Below are positions 17,102-26,610 of a DNA stretch of 64,000 nucleotides, piece after piece. Position 1 is the stretch's first letter, and the number at the start of each line of letters is the position of its first letter. Source of the DNA: Bacteroidia bacterium (GTDB taxonomy: Bacteria; Bacteroidota; Bacteroidia; B-17B0; Aurantibacillaceae); assembly GCA_016787445.1 (NCBI GenBank), contig JAEUTQ010000012.1, positions 62,001 through 126,000 on the forward strand, read 5' to 3'. A program made the translations under genes and the position numbers. Below the pieces are notes generated by a model. That model was not told the DNA's origin, did not search any database, and saw only the letters and a list, made by a program, of their open reading frames with translations.

Positions 17102-17833
17102 TTAATCCAAGAGAGCCAATTCCGGATACTCAACTTCTTTTAAGATCTCATCTGAAAACACATCAATAGTTTTCGTGTTTATTTTTTTAATGGTATGAGC
17201 TACCATGAGTGATTCATCGAGTGGTTTCATCATGGCATCGATATTATTTTTCTGCAATGAAGATTCAATCCAGTGTTCTTCTTCGTGCCTTGTAAAAATT
17301 AATGGCATCCGTTTTTTTATGTTGTGGATTTTTTCCATTAAAGGATTTGCCTCTGTGGTGATAATAGAAAATGTGGTGCTAATTTCACCGGTAGCTTCAT
17401 TCACCCATTCGTCATAAACTCCACCCAAACTAAATATTTCGTCATCTCTTAAATGAATGAAGTAGGGGTATTTAGTTTTGTTTAAATCTCGCCATTCAAA
17501 AAATCCGGTTATCGGAATTAAGCATCGCTTGCTTTGAATTACATTTTTAAAACTTATTTTTTCGAATATAGTTTCGGCTTTGGCATTCAAGGTATAACTT
17601 GCGTAATCTTTGGCTTTTTCTTCATTTTTAATAAAGCCAGGAACTAATCCCCAATTAGCAAAAGATATGGTATCGGGTTGTTCCGATTTAATTATTGCCA
17701 TAATTGGATAAGCAAAACCACTGATATAGTTAGCTGCTAAGCGTTTATCTAATCTGACTTTATCAAGTTTCTTATTGCTGTACCTTTCCTGAAGAATTCT
17801 GATTTCTTTTTTGTTTGCAACCGTAAAGCACAT
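17102..17833 (-). CDS. SOS-response-associated peptidase family protein (YedK/HMCES, SRAP)
   Basis: 243 residues of the SRAP family, which forms a covalent link with abasic sites in single-stranded DNA to shield them. The catalytic Cys2 is exposed directly after Met1 (MCFTVANK). Other family landmarks are NAKAETIFEK (the Asn-Ala-Lys/Arg-x-Glu box), RCLIPITGFFEWRD and, near the C terminus, IHNIKKRMPLIF with the conserved His. A start at this ATG is required for the Cys2 chemistry. It is convergent with priA, with 5 nt between the stops. Confidence 0.9.
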   Translation of the reverse strand: MCFTVANKKEIRILQERYSNKKLDKVRLDKRLAANYISGFAYPIMAIIKSEQPDTISFANWGLVPGFIKNEEKAKDYASYTLNAKAETIFEKISFKNVIQSKRCLIPITGFFEWRDLNKTKYPYFIHLRDDEIFSLGGVYDEWVNEATGEISTTFSIITTEANPLMEKIHNIKKRMPLIFTRHEEEHWIESSLQKNNIDAMMKPLDESLMVAHTIKKINTKTIDVFSDEILKEVEYPELALLD

Positions 17834-17937
17834 GTTTAGATTTTTAAATCCTTAATATCAAATATAGTAATTATGCAGAACGAGGGATGCTATAATTCAT
17901 AGCAATCAACGCTTTTTTCCGTATCTACTTTTAATGT

Positions 17938-18345
17938 ATGAAAGATATTAATGAGGATTTGGAGTTGGTGTTGAAATTACCAAAGAATAAACGACCGTAT
18001 ATTGGTATTTTATTTCAATCAGAATATAAAGCTTCGTACATCAATCAATATTGGGTGAATGAGTTTGGCGGACAAGATTACAAATTGATTATTGAACCAC
18101 ATCCGGAGGTGTTGTTGGTTTCCTTGGTTAACAAACGTTTAATGTTATTTTACAGTTATGAGGTAAAAAAGTTTGATGGAGAAAAGCTAAAGAAATTTCT
18201 GGAGTTGGTGCGTGGTAAAACCATCAACTTCGGACATGTGCTTCTCAAAAACGACAAGCATTATCCGGCACGTACGATGACTGAACTGAAAATTTGGGTT
18301 TTGGAGATAACTAAAATTGAGTTTTATTATGAGTATAAAATGTAA
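17938..18345 (+). CDS. Conserved-looking protein of unknown function, 135 aa
   Basis: Small, probably cytoplasmic protein with no signal peptide or transmembrane helix. It mixes beta strands (KLIIEPHPEVLLVSLV, RLMLFYSYEV) with a lysine-rich helix (KFDGEKLKKFLELVRGK). I do not recognise a family. Codon use is like its neighbours and the ATG is clean, so it looks real. It stands alone between the SRAP gene and the subtilisin pair, and nothing around it indicates a role. Confidence 0.55.
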   Translation: MKDINEDLELVLKLPKNKRPYIGILFQSEYKASYINQYWVNEFGGQDYKLIIEPHPEVLLVSLVNKRLMLFYSYEVKKFDGEKLKKFLELVRGKTINFGHVLLKNDKHYPARTMTELKIWVLEITKIEFYYEYKM

Positions 18346-18475
18346 TTCCTGATGGATGTATGTGATGGTAATATAGATGCCGGCTATTATAAATAATTAC
18401 CACAATCATTTACTATCATATTATTGATAAGGCAGACTGAAATAAGATGAATAATTTAAGTCTATATGTATAAAC

Positions 18476-18508
18476 AAAACGCCCCCGCAATTCTGCGAGG
18501 GCGTTTTT
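18476..18508. terminator. Bidirectional terminator between the 135-aa ORF and subtilisin 1
   Basis: Long hairpin, with arms 18476-18488 and 18495-18507, one C/A mismatch and a 6-nt loop. It has T-rich flanks on both strands, so it can end the minus-strand subtilisin transcript and also the plus-strand one. It is nearly the same as the hairpin at 22482-22507. Confidence 0.85.
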
Positions 18509-19875
18509 CGGGGATGGGCAATTATTATTCGATAATCACCTTTATGGTTTTGTAATCGCTATCAGCTTTAATTACTACATTGTAAATACCGCGGCCAAAT
18601 TCGCTAAGGTTAATTTTATTAGCGCCTTTTAATGCAGATTTATTGTATACCAATTGTCCGATATTATTGTAAATAGTTACATCAAAAGTCTTTTCAATAT
18701 TGACTTGCAAAGTAAATATACCATCATTAGGGTTAGGGAATAAATTAATGTTACCGTCTAATAAACTCACTTCGCCAACTCCGGTACAAACGCTGACAAT
18801 GATGCTGGTTGCAGCTGTATTAGAACAGCCGGTTGTTGAGTTGGTATAAGAGTAAGTTGCAGTATATGTTCCTGCAGTAGGCTGTGCAGTAAATGTACCG
18901 CCGCTAACACCTGTACCTGAGAATGTACCACCCGCAGGAGAACCGGTTAAAGTAACGTTAATACCACCTGTAGATGCTGTACAAGCGGTGCTCGATGAAG
19001 CTGCTAATGACACGCTTGGAAGAGCGTTCACAATAACAGTAGTGGTTCTTGTATTTACGCACGTTCCATTTGCGCCAGTTACTGTATAGTTAGTTGTGGT
19101 TGCAGGTGTTACACTGATAGCCGAAGTAGTAGCTCCTGTATTCCAAGAATAAGTTGTAGCACCACTGGCAGTTAAATTAACTGAAGTTCCGGCGCAAGTT
19201 GTAGCTGTATTAACCGCTACAGTAGGAGTGGTGTTAACCGTTATACTGGTTGTACGTGTTTGAGAACATCCGCTTGTTGTACCGGTAACAGTATAAACTG
19301 TTGTTGAAGCAGGACTAGGATTAATAACACTAGTTGTAGCTCCGGTATTCCAACTGTAGGTTGTAGCGCCGCTAGCCGTTAAGGTTGCTGTTTGTCCTGT
19401 ACAAATAGATGCGGTATTTACGACAACCGTTGGAGTTGGAGTTACAGTAACAACTTTGGTGTTGTTTCCTGCACAGGTTCCGTTTACACCAGTTACTGTG
19501 TAAGTAGTATTAGCTGCCGGAGTAACCACAACTGATGAGCCGGTTAAATTACCAGGCTGCCAAGTATACGTTGTAGCACCACTTGCTGTAATAGTTCCTG
19601 AAGTGCCGGAGCATAAGGTATTCGTTCCTGCAGTAGTAACAGTAGGGGATGCAGAAACAGTAAATGATTTAACAACAGTGCTTGTTCCAATCGCATTAGT
19701 GGCACTTAAGGTTGCGGAATAAACTCCTGCCATCGCATAAGTAACTGTTGGACTTTGCAAAGTTGATGTTGGTACTGATGCACCCGGCATGTTCCAGCTC
19801 CAGGAAGTCGGAGCGTTAGTAGATACATCGGTAAATGTTATGGATGCTCCCGAACAAATGCTGACAGGGTGATTA
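18476..19875. repeat. Duplicated segment, copy 1 (3' half of subtilisin 1 plus terminator)
   Basis: From the terminator through the sorting domain, Ig-like repeats and PKD domain, this segment is closely similar at DNA level to 22482-24295. Similarity continues past the stop codon (shared GGGGATGGGCAATTATTATTC). This copy has four Ig-like repeat units. Confidence 0.8.
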
Positions 19876-22358
19876 TAGTTGGCAACAGGTGCGCTCGGTA
19901 CAATCGGACAACTAAATGTTCCCGGAGTTTTTTGGATTGCTATCATTCTTCTTCCAACAGCTCCTAACGGTCCGCGTGCACGTACACTGAACCAATATGT
20001 TTGTGTACTAAAGGCGCTAGGAACTACATAGGAGGTAGTTGATGATGTTCCTATGGAGTCCATATAGGTTGTGCCTAATTTAAAAATATCATAGGAGGTA
20101 GCACCTGCTGCGGCAGTCCAAGTTAATCTGAGAGAATCTGTACATGCCCATGAAATCTGTAAATTAGATGGTAGCGGAATGATAGAGAAATTAGCATCGC
20201 TAGCATCATTATAAGCTCCGCGGCTAATTCTTACGCGGCATTGGCCTGATAAAACATTTGGAACTGTCCAGTTAAAATAGCGTTGTGCTCCGGGAATGGT
20301 AGTACTGATAGTAGTCCAGGTACTTCCGCCGTTAGTAGAGTATTCCAATGTTTGATTACCTGTTGTTTCAAAAGCATCCCAACGGATCGTTTCAGTTTGA
20401 CCCGGAACAAATCCTTCTCCGCCCATTGGATAAGTTAAAGTATAACCATCCATATAGAATATCCAGGTTACATAATAACCCTGAGGTCCCATTGGCACAG
20501 AGGCTCCATTTACACTTAAAGCATAATTGCCTGCTGCCGGACTATTAATTACAACTTGTTCGTGGTTATTACGGTTATCAACTCCAGGCGTAGCCGGTAA
20601 ATTTAATGTAGTTGCATTCGGTGTAAAGTTCAAAACCAAAGGATTTACGGTAGCTGAACTTGGTGTTGTTATGAATGTGTTTAAATTGTTTACGAGAGCA
20701 ACTGAAGCACTAACAGCTGCCTGATAATCGTGCCAATATGTGAGAACTTTCATTTGACGTACACCAGCCGGTACAGTAATATTATGAATATTTGTAGCTC
20801 CTGTACTTACAGTTCCACTTGTATAAGCAACGTTCTCAATGGCTTTTACTGCATTTAAGGCGTTAACACGTCCGTAACCATGACTAAAATCCGGTCCGGC
20901 ATTTCCAATGTCATCCGCGGTATTCATTACAATTGCCTTAATCAGCGCGCTTGGCGGTGTTATACTGCTATTGAGTGCTCTGTAGGCTTCGTATAATTGC
21001 GCAAAAACACCAGCTATACCCGGACACGCCATTGACGTTCCGGAGAAAGTTGCGTAATTGTGAGGATCTATTGTTGAGTATACGTTTGTTCCAACTGCAC
21101 TCACTTCAGGTTTTAATCGGCCATCATGTGCAGGCCCGCGGCTTGAAGAGCTATTTCGAACATCCAGATAATCTAAATTTGCCACGGCAATAGAGTTCTT
21201 TGAATGTTTATGACCTCCGGTTACATTTCCCCAACCGGCGCCGGCACCATAACCACAATTGGAAGTTCCGCTATTTCCACACGAGAAAACATGGATTAAT
21301 TGAGGCATAGTTAAGTTTTGTATGTCTAATTGCTGAGCTCTTGTTGTATATCCTGCATTACAGCCATCACCATAAGATGTGGATATAATTCGAATACCAT
21401 ATTTTCCGTAATGCGAACTGATGCTGTCAAATCCTTGATAGGATGATGATACTAAGTAATTATAAATAGTAGATCCCCATGCCATGCCTCGTGCAAGCGG
21501 ATCTTTGTTTCCGGCACCCATTAAAATTCCCGCACAGTGGTCACCATGATTACCGGAGTTACTGGTCATGAAATGAGCACCAATGCGTCCTTGATAATCA
21601 ATGTGCGGACCAATGATTCCGTCGTCCTGTAACATAACACTAACGCCGTTTCCATTGTATTTTCTTCCGCCAGAATAGGAGGTAGAGATGGCATTGCTTC
21701 TATGCGAGGTGCGTCCAACGTTGTTTTCTTTTGTTGGTTCATCATCCACTAATTCTGCCGAACAGATAAAAGGTTGGTTGATAAAATTCAAGAGTTCGTT
21801 TTTATTCACCCAGGTCACTAACCAATTTGTTGGCTCGTTTTCAAAAGTAATTTCATAACCGTGACTAATCAATTGTTGTTTAAAATCATCGAATGAAATG
21901 TTTTGATAAGCAGTTATTCCAATTCCTATTTTATTTCCTTTCACTGCGTATCCTGGATAATTATTCTCCTTAATGGCAACACTCAGTTCTTTTAATAATT
22001 TGTATTCAGCTTTAATTGTATAAATACCACGAATGTTATATCCGGCTAAAGTTTGCAGGGAAGTGTTTTCCTTGATTGCCGCCATATATGTATTGGTTGG
22101 CAGGTACATCAATAATTTAATACCCTTGTTTTCCAACTGTAATCTTTGTTCATCGGTTGGTAAAGTGTTGAACTGGATGTAACGAAAGTAATTTCCATTA
22201 AATACTTCGTTTTTATCGGGTGTGATTGATTTAACCTGCTCAAAGTTTGCAACAGGTTCAACTAATCCGGAGGATAATAATAGTTTGTATTGTCCTTCCT
22301 GTGCTTTGCCGAACATTAGTGTACCTAATGCTGCAATAGTTAGAATAGTTTTTCTCAT
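18525..22358 (-). CDS. T9SS-exported subtilisin-family (S8) serine protease 1
   Basis: 1277 residues. A signal peptide (about 1-19) and propeptide precede an S8 catalytic domain (about 235-505) with Asp (VMLQDDG, 245/246), His271 (NHGDHCAG), oxyanion Asn362 (SCGNSG) and Ser442 (SGTSMACPG), so it looks active. Then come beta-sandwich and fibronectin-like segments, a PKD domain (SWSWNMPGAS), four Ig-like repeats of about 70 residues and a type A T9SS sorting domain (LFPNPNDGIFTLQV ... GRGIYNVVI). It is predicted to be cell-surface or secreted and to degrade external protein. Its C-terminal half is nearly shared with the next protease. Confidence 0.93.
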   Translation of the reverse strand: MRKTILTIAALGTLMFGKAQEGQYKLLLSSGLVEPVANFEQVKSITPDKNEVFNGNYFRYIQFNTLPTDEQRLQLENKGIKLLMYLPTNTYMAAIKENTSLQTLAGYNIRGIYTIKAEYKLLKELSVAIKENNYPGYAVKGNKIGIGITAYQNISFDDFKQQLISHGYEITFENEPTNWLVTWVNKNELLNFINQPFICSAELVDDEPTKENNVGRTSHRSNAISTSYSGGRKYNGNGVSVMLQDDGIIGPHIDYQGRIGAHFMTSNSGNHGDHCAGILMGAGNKDPLARGMAWGSTIYNYLVSSSYQGFDSISSHYGKYGIRIISTSYGDGCNAGYTTRAQQLDIQNLTMPQLIHVFSCGNSGTSNCGYGAGAGWGNVTGGHKHSKNSIAVANLDYLDVRNSSSSRGPAHDGRLKPEVSAVGTNVYSTIDPHNYATFSGTSMACPGIAGVFAQLYEAYRALNSSITPPSALIKAIVMNTADDIGNAGPDFSHGYGRVNALNAVKAIENVAYTSGTVSTGATNIHNITVPAGVRQMKVLTYWHDYQAAVSASVALVNNLNTFITTPSSATVNPLVLNFTPNATTLNLPATPGVDNRNNHEQVVINSPAAGNYALSVNGASVPMGPQGYYVTWIFYMDGYTLTYPMGGEGFVPGQTETIRWDAFETTGNQTLEYSTNGGSTWTTISTTIPGAQRYFNWTVPNVLSGQCRVRISRGAYNDASDANFSIIPLPSNLQISWACTDSLRLTWTAAAGATSYDIFKLGTTYMDSIGTSSTTSYVVPSAFSTQTYWFSVRARGPLGAVGRRMIAIQKTPGTFSCPIVPSAPVANYNHPVSICSGASITFTDVSTNAPTSWSWNMPGASVPTSTLQSPTVTYAMAGVYSATLSATNAIGTSTVVKSFTVSASPTVTTAGTNTLCSGTSGTITASGATTYTWQPGNLTGSSVVVTPAANTTYTVTGVNGTCAGNNTKVVTVTPTPTVVVNTASICTGQTATLTASGATTYSWNTGATTSVINPSPASTTVYTVTGTTSGCSQTRTTSITVNTTPTVAVNTATTCAGTSVNLTASGATTYSWNTGATTSAISVTPATTTNYTVTGANGTCVNTRTTTVIVNALPSVSLAASSSTACTASTGGINVTLTGSPAGGTFSGTGVSGGTFTAQPTAGTYTATYSYTNSTTGCSNTAATSIIVSVCTGVGEVSLLDGNINLFPNPNDGIFTLQVNIEKTFDVTIYNNIGQLVYNKSALKGANKINLSEFGRGIYNVVIKADSDYKTIKVIIE

Positions 22359-22481
22359 GAATTTTTGATTATACGTTAATGCAATTTAGAATAAAAACCC
22401 TTTAAAAACAAGTTGTTATTGGTGTAAAATTGAAATCTTATGAATGTTAAAAAAAATGACTTTCAACTGAGTGATAACAAA

Positions 22482-22509
22482 AAGCCCCCGCATTTCTGCG
22501 AGGGCTTCT
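22482..22509 (-). terminator. Terminator after subtilisin 2
   Basis: Hairpin with arms 22482-22491 and 22498-22507 (AAGCCC... / ...GGGCTT), one C/A mismatch and a 6-nt loop. It lies downstream of the 22528 stop on the minus strand and is homologous to the 18476 hairpin. Confidence 0.82.
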
Positions 22510-24295
22510 TTCGGGGATGGGCAATTATTATTCAATAATCACCTTTATAGTTTTGTAATCGGTATCCATCTTAATTACTACGTTGTAAATACCGCGGCCA
22601 AATTCGCTTAAGTTAATTTCATTAGCACCTTTCAATGCGTTTTTACTATAAACTAATTGTCCGATGTTGTTGTAAATAGTTACATCAAAAGCATGCTCCA
22701 TATTAGCTTGAATAGTGAAGATACCGGCATTTGGGTTAGGGAATAAATTAATATTACCATCTAATAAGTTAACCTCTCCAACACCAGTACAAACGCTAAC
22801 TATAATGTTTGTAGCGGCACTGTTAGAACAGCCTGTTGTTGAATTAGTATAAGTATACGTTGCTGTGTATGTTCCTGCGGTTGGTTGAACAGTAAATGTA
22901 CCGCCGCTAACACCGGCTCCTGAAAATACACCACCGGAAGGAGAACCAGTTAACGTTACATTAATACCACCTGTAGAAGCAGTACATGCCGTGCTTGATG
23001 ATGCGGCAAGTGAAACACTTGGTAAAGCATTTACGTTAACAGAAGTAGTTCTTGTATTTACACAAGTTCCATTAGCTCCGGTAACAGTATATGTTGTGTT
23101 AACGGTTGGAGATACGGCAATGGATGAAGTAGTTGCCCCTGTATTCCATGTATAAGAAGCTGCACCGGTTGCTATTAAGTTTACAGAGCTTCCTGCACAA
23201 ATGGTGGCGGCATTAACTGCCACGGTAGGTGCTGGTGCAACTGTAACGGTAGACGTTCTAACATTGGTACAACCACCTGTATTAGTTCCGGTGATGGTGT
23301 ATACTGTAGTGCTTGCAGGTGTAACTACAATGCTGTTCGTTGTAGCACCTGTATTCCAACTGTAAGTGGTAGCACCACTAGCTGTTAAGGTAGTTGTGTT
23401 ACCAATACAAATAGTAGGATTGTTAACCGCTACTGTTGGAGTGATGTTTACAATTACAGTAGTTGTTCTTGTGTTTACACAAGTTCCGTTTGCACCCGTT
23501 ACTGTATAGTTAGTTGTAGTTGCAGGTGTAACACTGATAGATGAAGTCGTTGCACCGGTATTCCATGAATAGGTGGTAGCACCGCTGGCGGTTAAGTTAA
23601 CTGAGTTACCTGAACAAATAGTCGCTGTATTCACAGCAACAGTAGGAGTGGTGTTAACCGTTACACTGGTAGTACGTGTTTGAGAACATCCGCTTGAAGT
23701 TCCTGTTACTGTATAGATAGTTGTTGAAGTTGGACTCGGATTAATAACATTTGTTGTAGCTCCGGTGTTCCAGCTGTAGGTGGTCGCGCCACTGGCAGTT
23801 AAAGTCGCTGTTTGTCCGCTACAAATTGAAGATGTATTTACTGATACAGTTGGCGTTGGTGTTACTGTAATCACTTTTGTGTTGTTTCCGGCACACGTTC
23901 CGTTTACTCCGGTTACTGTATAAGTAATGTTTGCAGTTGGAGTTACAACAACTGAGGCACCGGTTAAACCACCCGGCTGCCAGGTGTAAGATGTTGCTCC
24001 ACTTGCTGTGATTGTACCCGAATTACCAGTACATAAAGCGCTCGTTCCACCGGTTGTAACAGTAGGTGTAGTGTAAACAGTAAATGTTTTTACACTGTTA
24101 TTACTTCCACTTGCATTCGTTGCTGTTAATGTTACGTTATAAACCCCGGCCGTGTTATATGAAACAGTTGGGTTTTGAAGTGTAGAAGTAGAAACGGATG
24201 CTCCAGGCATATTCCAACTCCACGATGTAGGAGCATTCGTACTTACATCTGTGAAGGTAATAGCAGCTCCTGTACAAATACTGCTTGGATAATTG
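22482..24295. repeat. Duplicated segment, copy 2 (3' half of subtilisin 2 plus terminator)
   Basis: Counterpart of 18476-19875. It is longer because it holds six Ig-like repeat units instead of four; the two additional units lie in the middle of the array. Confidence 0.8.
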
Positions 24296-26466
24296 TAGTT
24301 AGCAATTGGAGGAACGGCAGAAACCGTATAAGCTAAATTAACATTATCTAAATAAATACCTTGTCCGTAATGACCGTGATTAACAAAATCAATTAGTACA
24401 TTACCTTGTCCGGCAACTACTGTGGAGATGTCAATTGAATCTCTTCTCCATTGTGTTGAGGTTGGTACCCATAAGTCAACTGTATAATCAGGTGCAGTAG
24501 ATAAAGCTGTACCACCTTTCATATATACACTAGTCCACGTGTTACCGCAGTTTGTAGAAATTTTTACTTCTAAAGTATCGCTATATGTTGCATCATAACG
24601 AGAGTAGGCCACATCAAAACGTAAACGCGCGTTTGAAACAGTACCGAAATTTAATTTCGGAGCCATCAAACCGTCACGAATTCCGCTGGCATCATGATAA
24701 TAATTGTCAAATAAAGCAGAGGCACTGCTGGTACCAAAACCACCGGCATTGGTTGCTCTTTCCCATTTTACTGAATCTTGGAATTTATTATCATTTACCC
24801 ATCCTGCAGGAGGCCATGCAGCTCCCTGGAATCCTTCCACTAATGGTAAAGAACCAGGGTTAGTAATTGTGATGTAAGCAATTTTAGTTACTGAACCTGC
24901 ACCAAATGGATTGTTAACCGTTAAACCAACAGAATATGTTCCTGCTGCTGCATAAGTAACGGTTGGGTTTTTTACAGTTGAGGTGGCAGGTGTTCCGCCT
25001 TGGAAAGTCCAGCTCCAGCTGGTTGGATATAATGTAGAAACATCAAAGAATTTAATTGGTTGACCAGGACAAGTACTTTGAATATCTGAATAAAAATCAG
25101 CGGTTGGTGCACTTCCGGGTGTTACAGAGGCGCATAACATGGCTTGATACGCTTGAATACGTCCTGCACCTAATTGGTTTGGTGCGTAAGTAGAGTTAGC
25201 TGCGATGGTATAAATATTCGCTGCTGTTGAAGAAATACAATTCAACACCTGAGTTGGTGTCATGTATGCATTTTTCGATAACATTAAACCTGCTAAACCT
25301 GCCACTAAAGGACAAGCCATAGAAGTTCCGGTTAAGTTACCATATCCGGTATTTGGAATTGTACTGTAAATAGTTGTACCTGGTGCAGAAATATCTACCC
25401 ATGTTCCATAGCAGGAAGAAGAGTTCTTGGTATCAGTTTGTGTTGTGTTGGCAACAGCATAAACATTGTTGTATGCAGCAGGATAATGTAAAACGTTGTT
25501 TCCATCGTTAGCAGCAGCTGCGATAATAACACAACCTCTTCCCCAAGCATAATTAATTACAGATTGATCAGTGATAGATGAAACAGTACCGCCCCACGAT
25601 AATGAAATTACTTTAGCATTACAACGAGCGGCATAAACGATTCCTCCGTATCCGTTAGTAACGGCATTAGACCCCGCTGAGTTCGCAGTTGCCTTTACAG
25701 GAATGATTTTTACGTTATGTCCAATGGATGAAATCCCGACCGAGTTATCATTTCTTGCGCCAACAATTCCAGAGCAGTGAGTTCCATGGCTCCAAGATGT
25801 ATTTGGTGGTAAAACGCTGTTATCGTTATCACCCACATCATAACCGTTCACGTCATCTACGTAACCATTGCCGTCATCATCAATATTGTTACTTGCAATT
25901 TCTCCGGGATTTACCCAAATATTTGCACTTAAATCAGGGTGTGTTCTTGCAATAGCATTATCCACAACAGCTACCGTAATAGTTGAAGTACCGTTAGAAG
26001 TACTGTTAAATACATTCCATGCGTTTTGAGCACCAATTGTATTTAGAAACCATTGATTAGCACTGTAGGTCGGACCTTGTGGGTCGTTAGTTGTATAAGA
26101 AGTTACACATAATGGAACTTTCTCAGCGTACTCAATAGACGGATGTGAAGATAAATCACTAATTAAATTTTCTACGTCATGAATATTTGAGAAAGCCACT
26201 TTATAAACTAATTGTAAGTCTTTACTGTCTATTGCCTGGTAGAATGGCTTTTGTGCCGCAGTCACACCATATTTTCCAACTAATGATTTCATCCCAGGCA
26301 TAGCCATTGGATTGATATCTGTAGGGGTTTTGTATTTTACTACTGTTCCCGGTTTGTATTTTAAATAGATTTCTCCATCTACACAGCCCGGAACGGCATT
26401 TTGAGAATAACCAAGACTAAAGCAGAAGCTAAAAACGGTTACCCAAAAGAATAATTGTTTTTTCAT
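22528..26466 (-). CDS. T9SS-exported subtilisin-family (S8) serine protease 2
   Basis: 1312 residues: signal peptide (about 1-21), propeptide, and S8 domain (about 155-440) with Asp169 (AVVDNAI), His227 (SHGTHCSG), Asn320 (AAAANDG) and Ser382 (TGTSMACP). A first PKD domain follows (SWSWTFQGG), then an all-beta lectin-like 'anchor J' segment (about 545-715, GFQGAAWPPAGWVND), a second PKD, six Ig-like repeats and a type A T9SS sorting domain. The catalytic half differs clearly from protease 1 while the 3' half is almost shared, so specificity probably differs and the export module is common. A TTGAC...TATTTTTA element in the gap to 26611 may be its promoter. Confidence 0.94.
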   Translation of the reverse strand: MKKQLFFWVTVFSFCFSLGYSQNAVPGCVDGEIYLKYKPGTVVKYKTPTDINPMAMPGMKSLVGKYGVTAAQKPFYQAIDSKDLQLVYKVAFSNIHDVENLISDLSSHPSIEYAEKVPLCVTSYTTNDPQGPTYSANQWFLNTIGAQNAWNVFNSTSNGTSTITVAVVDNAIARTHPDLSANIWVNPGEIASNNIDDDGNGYVDDVNGYDVGDNDNSVLPPNTSWSHGTHCSGIVGARNDNSVGISSIGHNVKIIPVKATANSAGSNAVTNGYGGIVYAARCNAKVISLSWGGTVSSITDQSVINYAWGRGCVIIAAAANDGNNVLHYPAAYNNVYAVANTTQTDTKNSSSCYGTWVDISAPGTTIYSTIPNTGYGNLTGTSMACPLVAGLAGLMLSKNAYMTPTQVLNCISSTAANIYTIAANSTYAPNQLGAGRIQAYQAMLCASVTPGSAPTADFYSDIQSTCPGQPIKFFDVSTLYPTSWSWTFQGGTPATSTVKNPTVTYAAAGTYSVGLTVNNPFGAGSVTKIAYITITNPGSLPLVEGFQGAAWPPAGWVNDNKFQDSVKWERATNAGGFGTSSASALFDNYYHDASGIRDGLMAPKLNFGTVSNARLRFDVAYSRYDATYSDTLEVKISTNCGNTWTSVYMKGGTALSTAPDYTVDLWVPTSTQWRRDSIDISTVVAGQGNVLIDFVNHGHYGQGIYLDNVNLAYTVSAVPPIANYNYPSSICTGAAITFTDVSTNAPTSWSWNMPGASVSTSTLQNPTVSYNTAGVYNVTLTATNASGSNNSVKTFTVYTTPTVTTGGTSALCTGNSGTITASGATSYTWQPGGLTGASVVVTPTANITYTVTGVNGTCAGNNTKVITVTPTPTVSVNTSSICSGQTATLTASGATTYSWNTGATTNVINPSPTSTTIYTVTGTSSGCSQTRTTSVTVNTTPTVAVNTATICSGNSVNLTASGATTYSWNTGATTSSISVTPATTTNYTVTGANGTCVNTRTTTVIVNITPTVAVNNPTICIGNTTTLTASGATTYSWNTGATTNSIVVTPASTTVYTITGTNTGGCTNVRTSTVTVAPAPTVAVNAATICAGSSVNLIATGAASYTWNTGATTSSIAVSPTVNTTYTVTGANGTCVNTRTTSVNVNALPSVSLAASSSTACTASTGGINVTLTGSPSGGVFSGAGVSGGTFTVQPTAGTYTATYTYTNSTTGCSNSAATNIIVSVCTGVGEVNLLDGNINLFPNPNAGIFTIQANMEHAFDVTIYNNIGQLVYSKNALKGANEINLSEFGRGIYNVVIKMDTDYKTIKVIIE

Positions 26467-26610
26467 GTTTGTGTGTGTTTAGTGTTTGTGTGTTTGTTTA
26501 TAGAATATTAAAAATAGCTTAATAATTGATAAAAGTCAATACCCCGCTTAAAATTAATTGGTTTGTTAATAAGTGCCAGGAAGCTTATTTTTAAAGAAAT
26601 TTAGATCTGT

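Noticed and set aside
18900-19700. Regular 200-nt direct repeats on the minus strand
   Set aside because: They encode the Ig-like units of subtilisin 1 and are explained by protein domain repetition.
24585-24863. 92-codon open frame opposite subtilisin 2
   Set aside because: Shadow of the real gene on the other strand; composition rich in His/Asn/Gln as expected for antisense frames, with no start signals.
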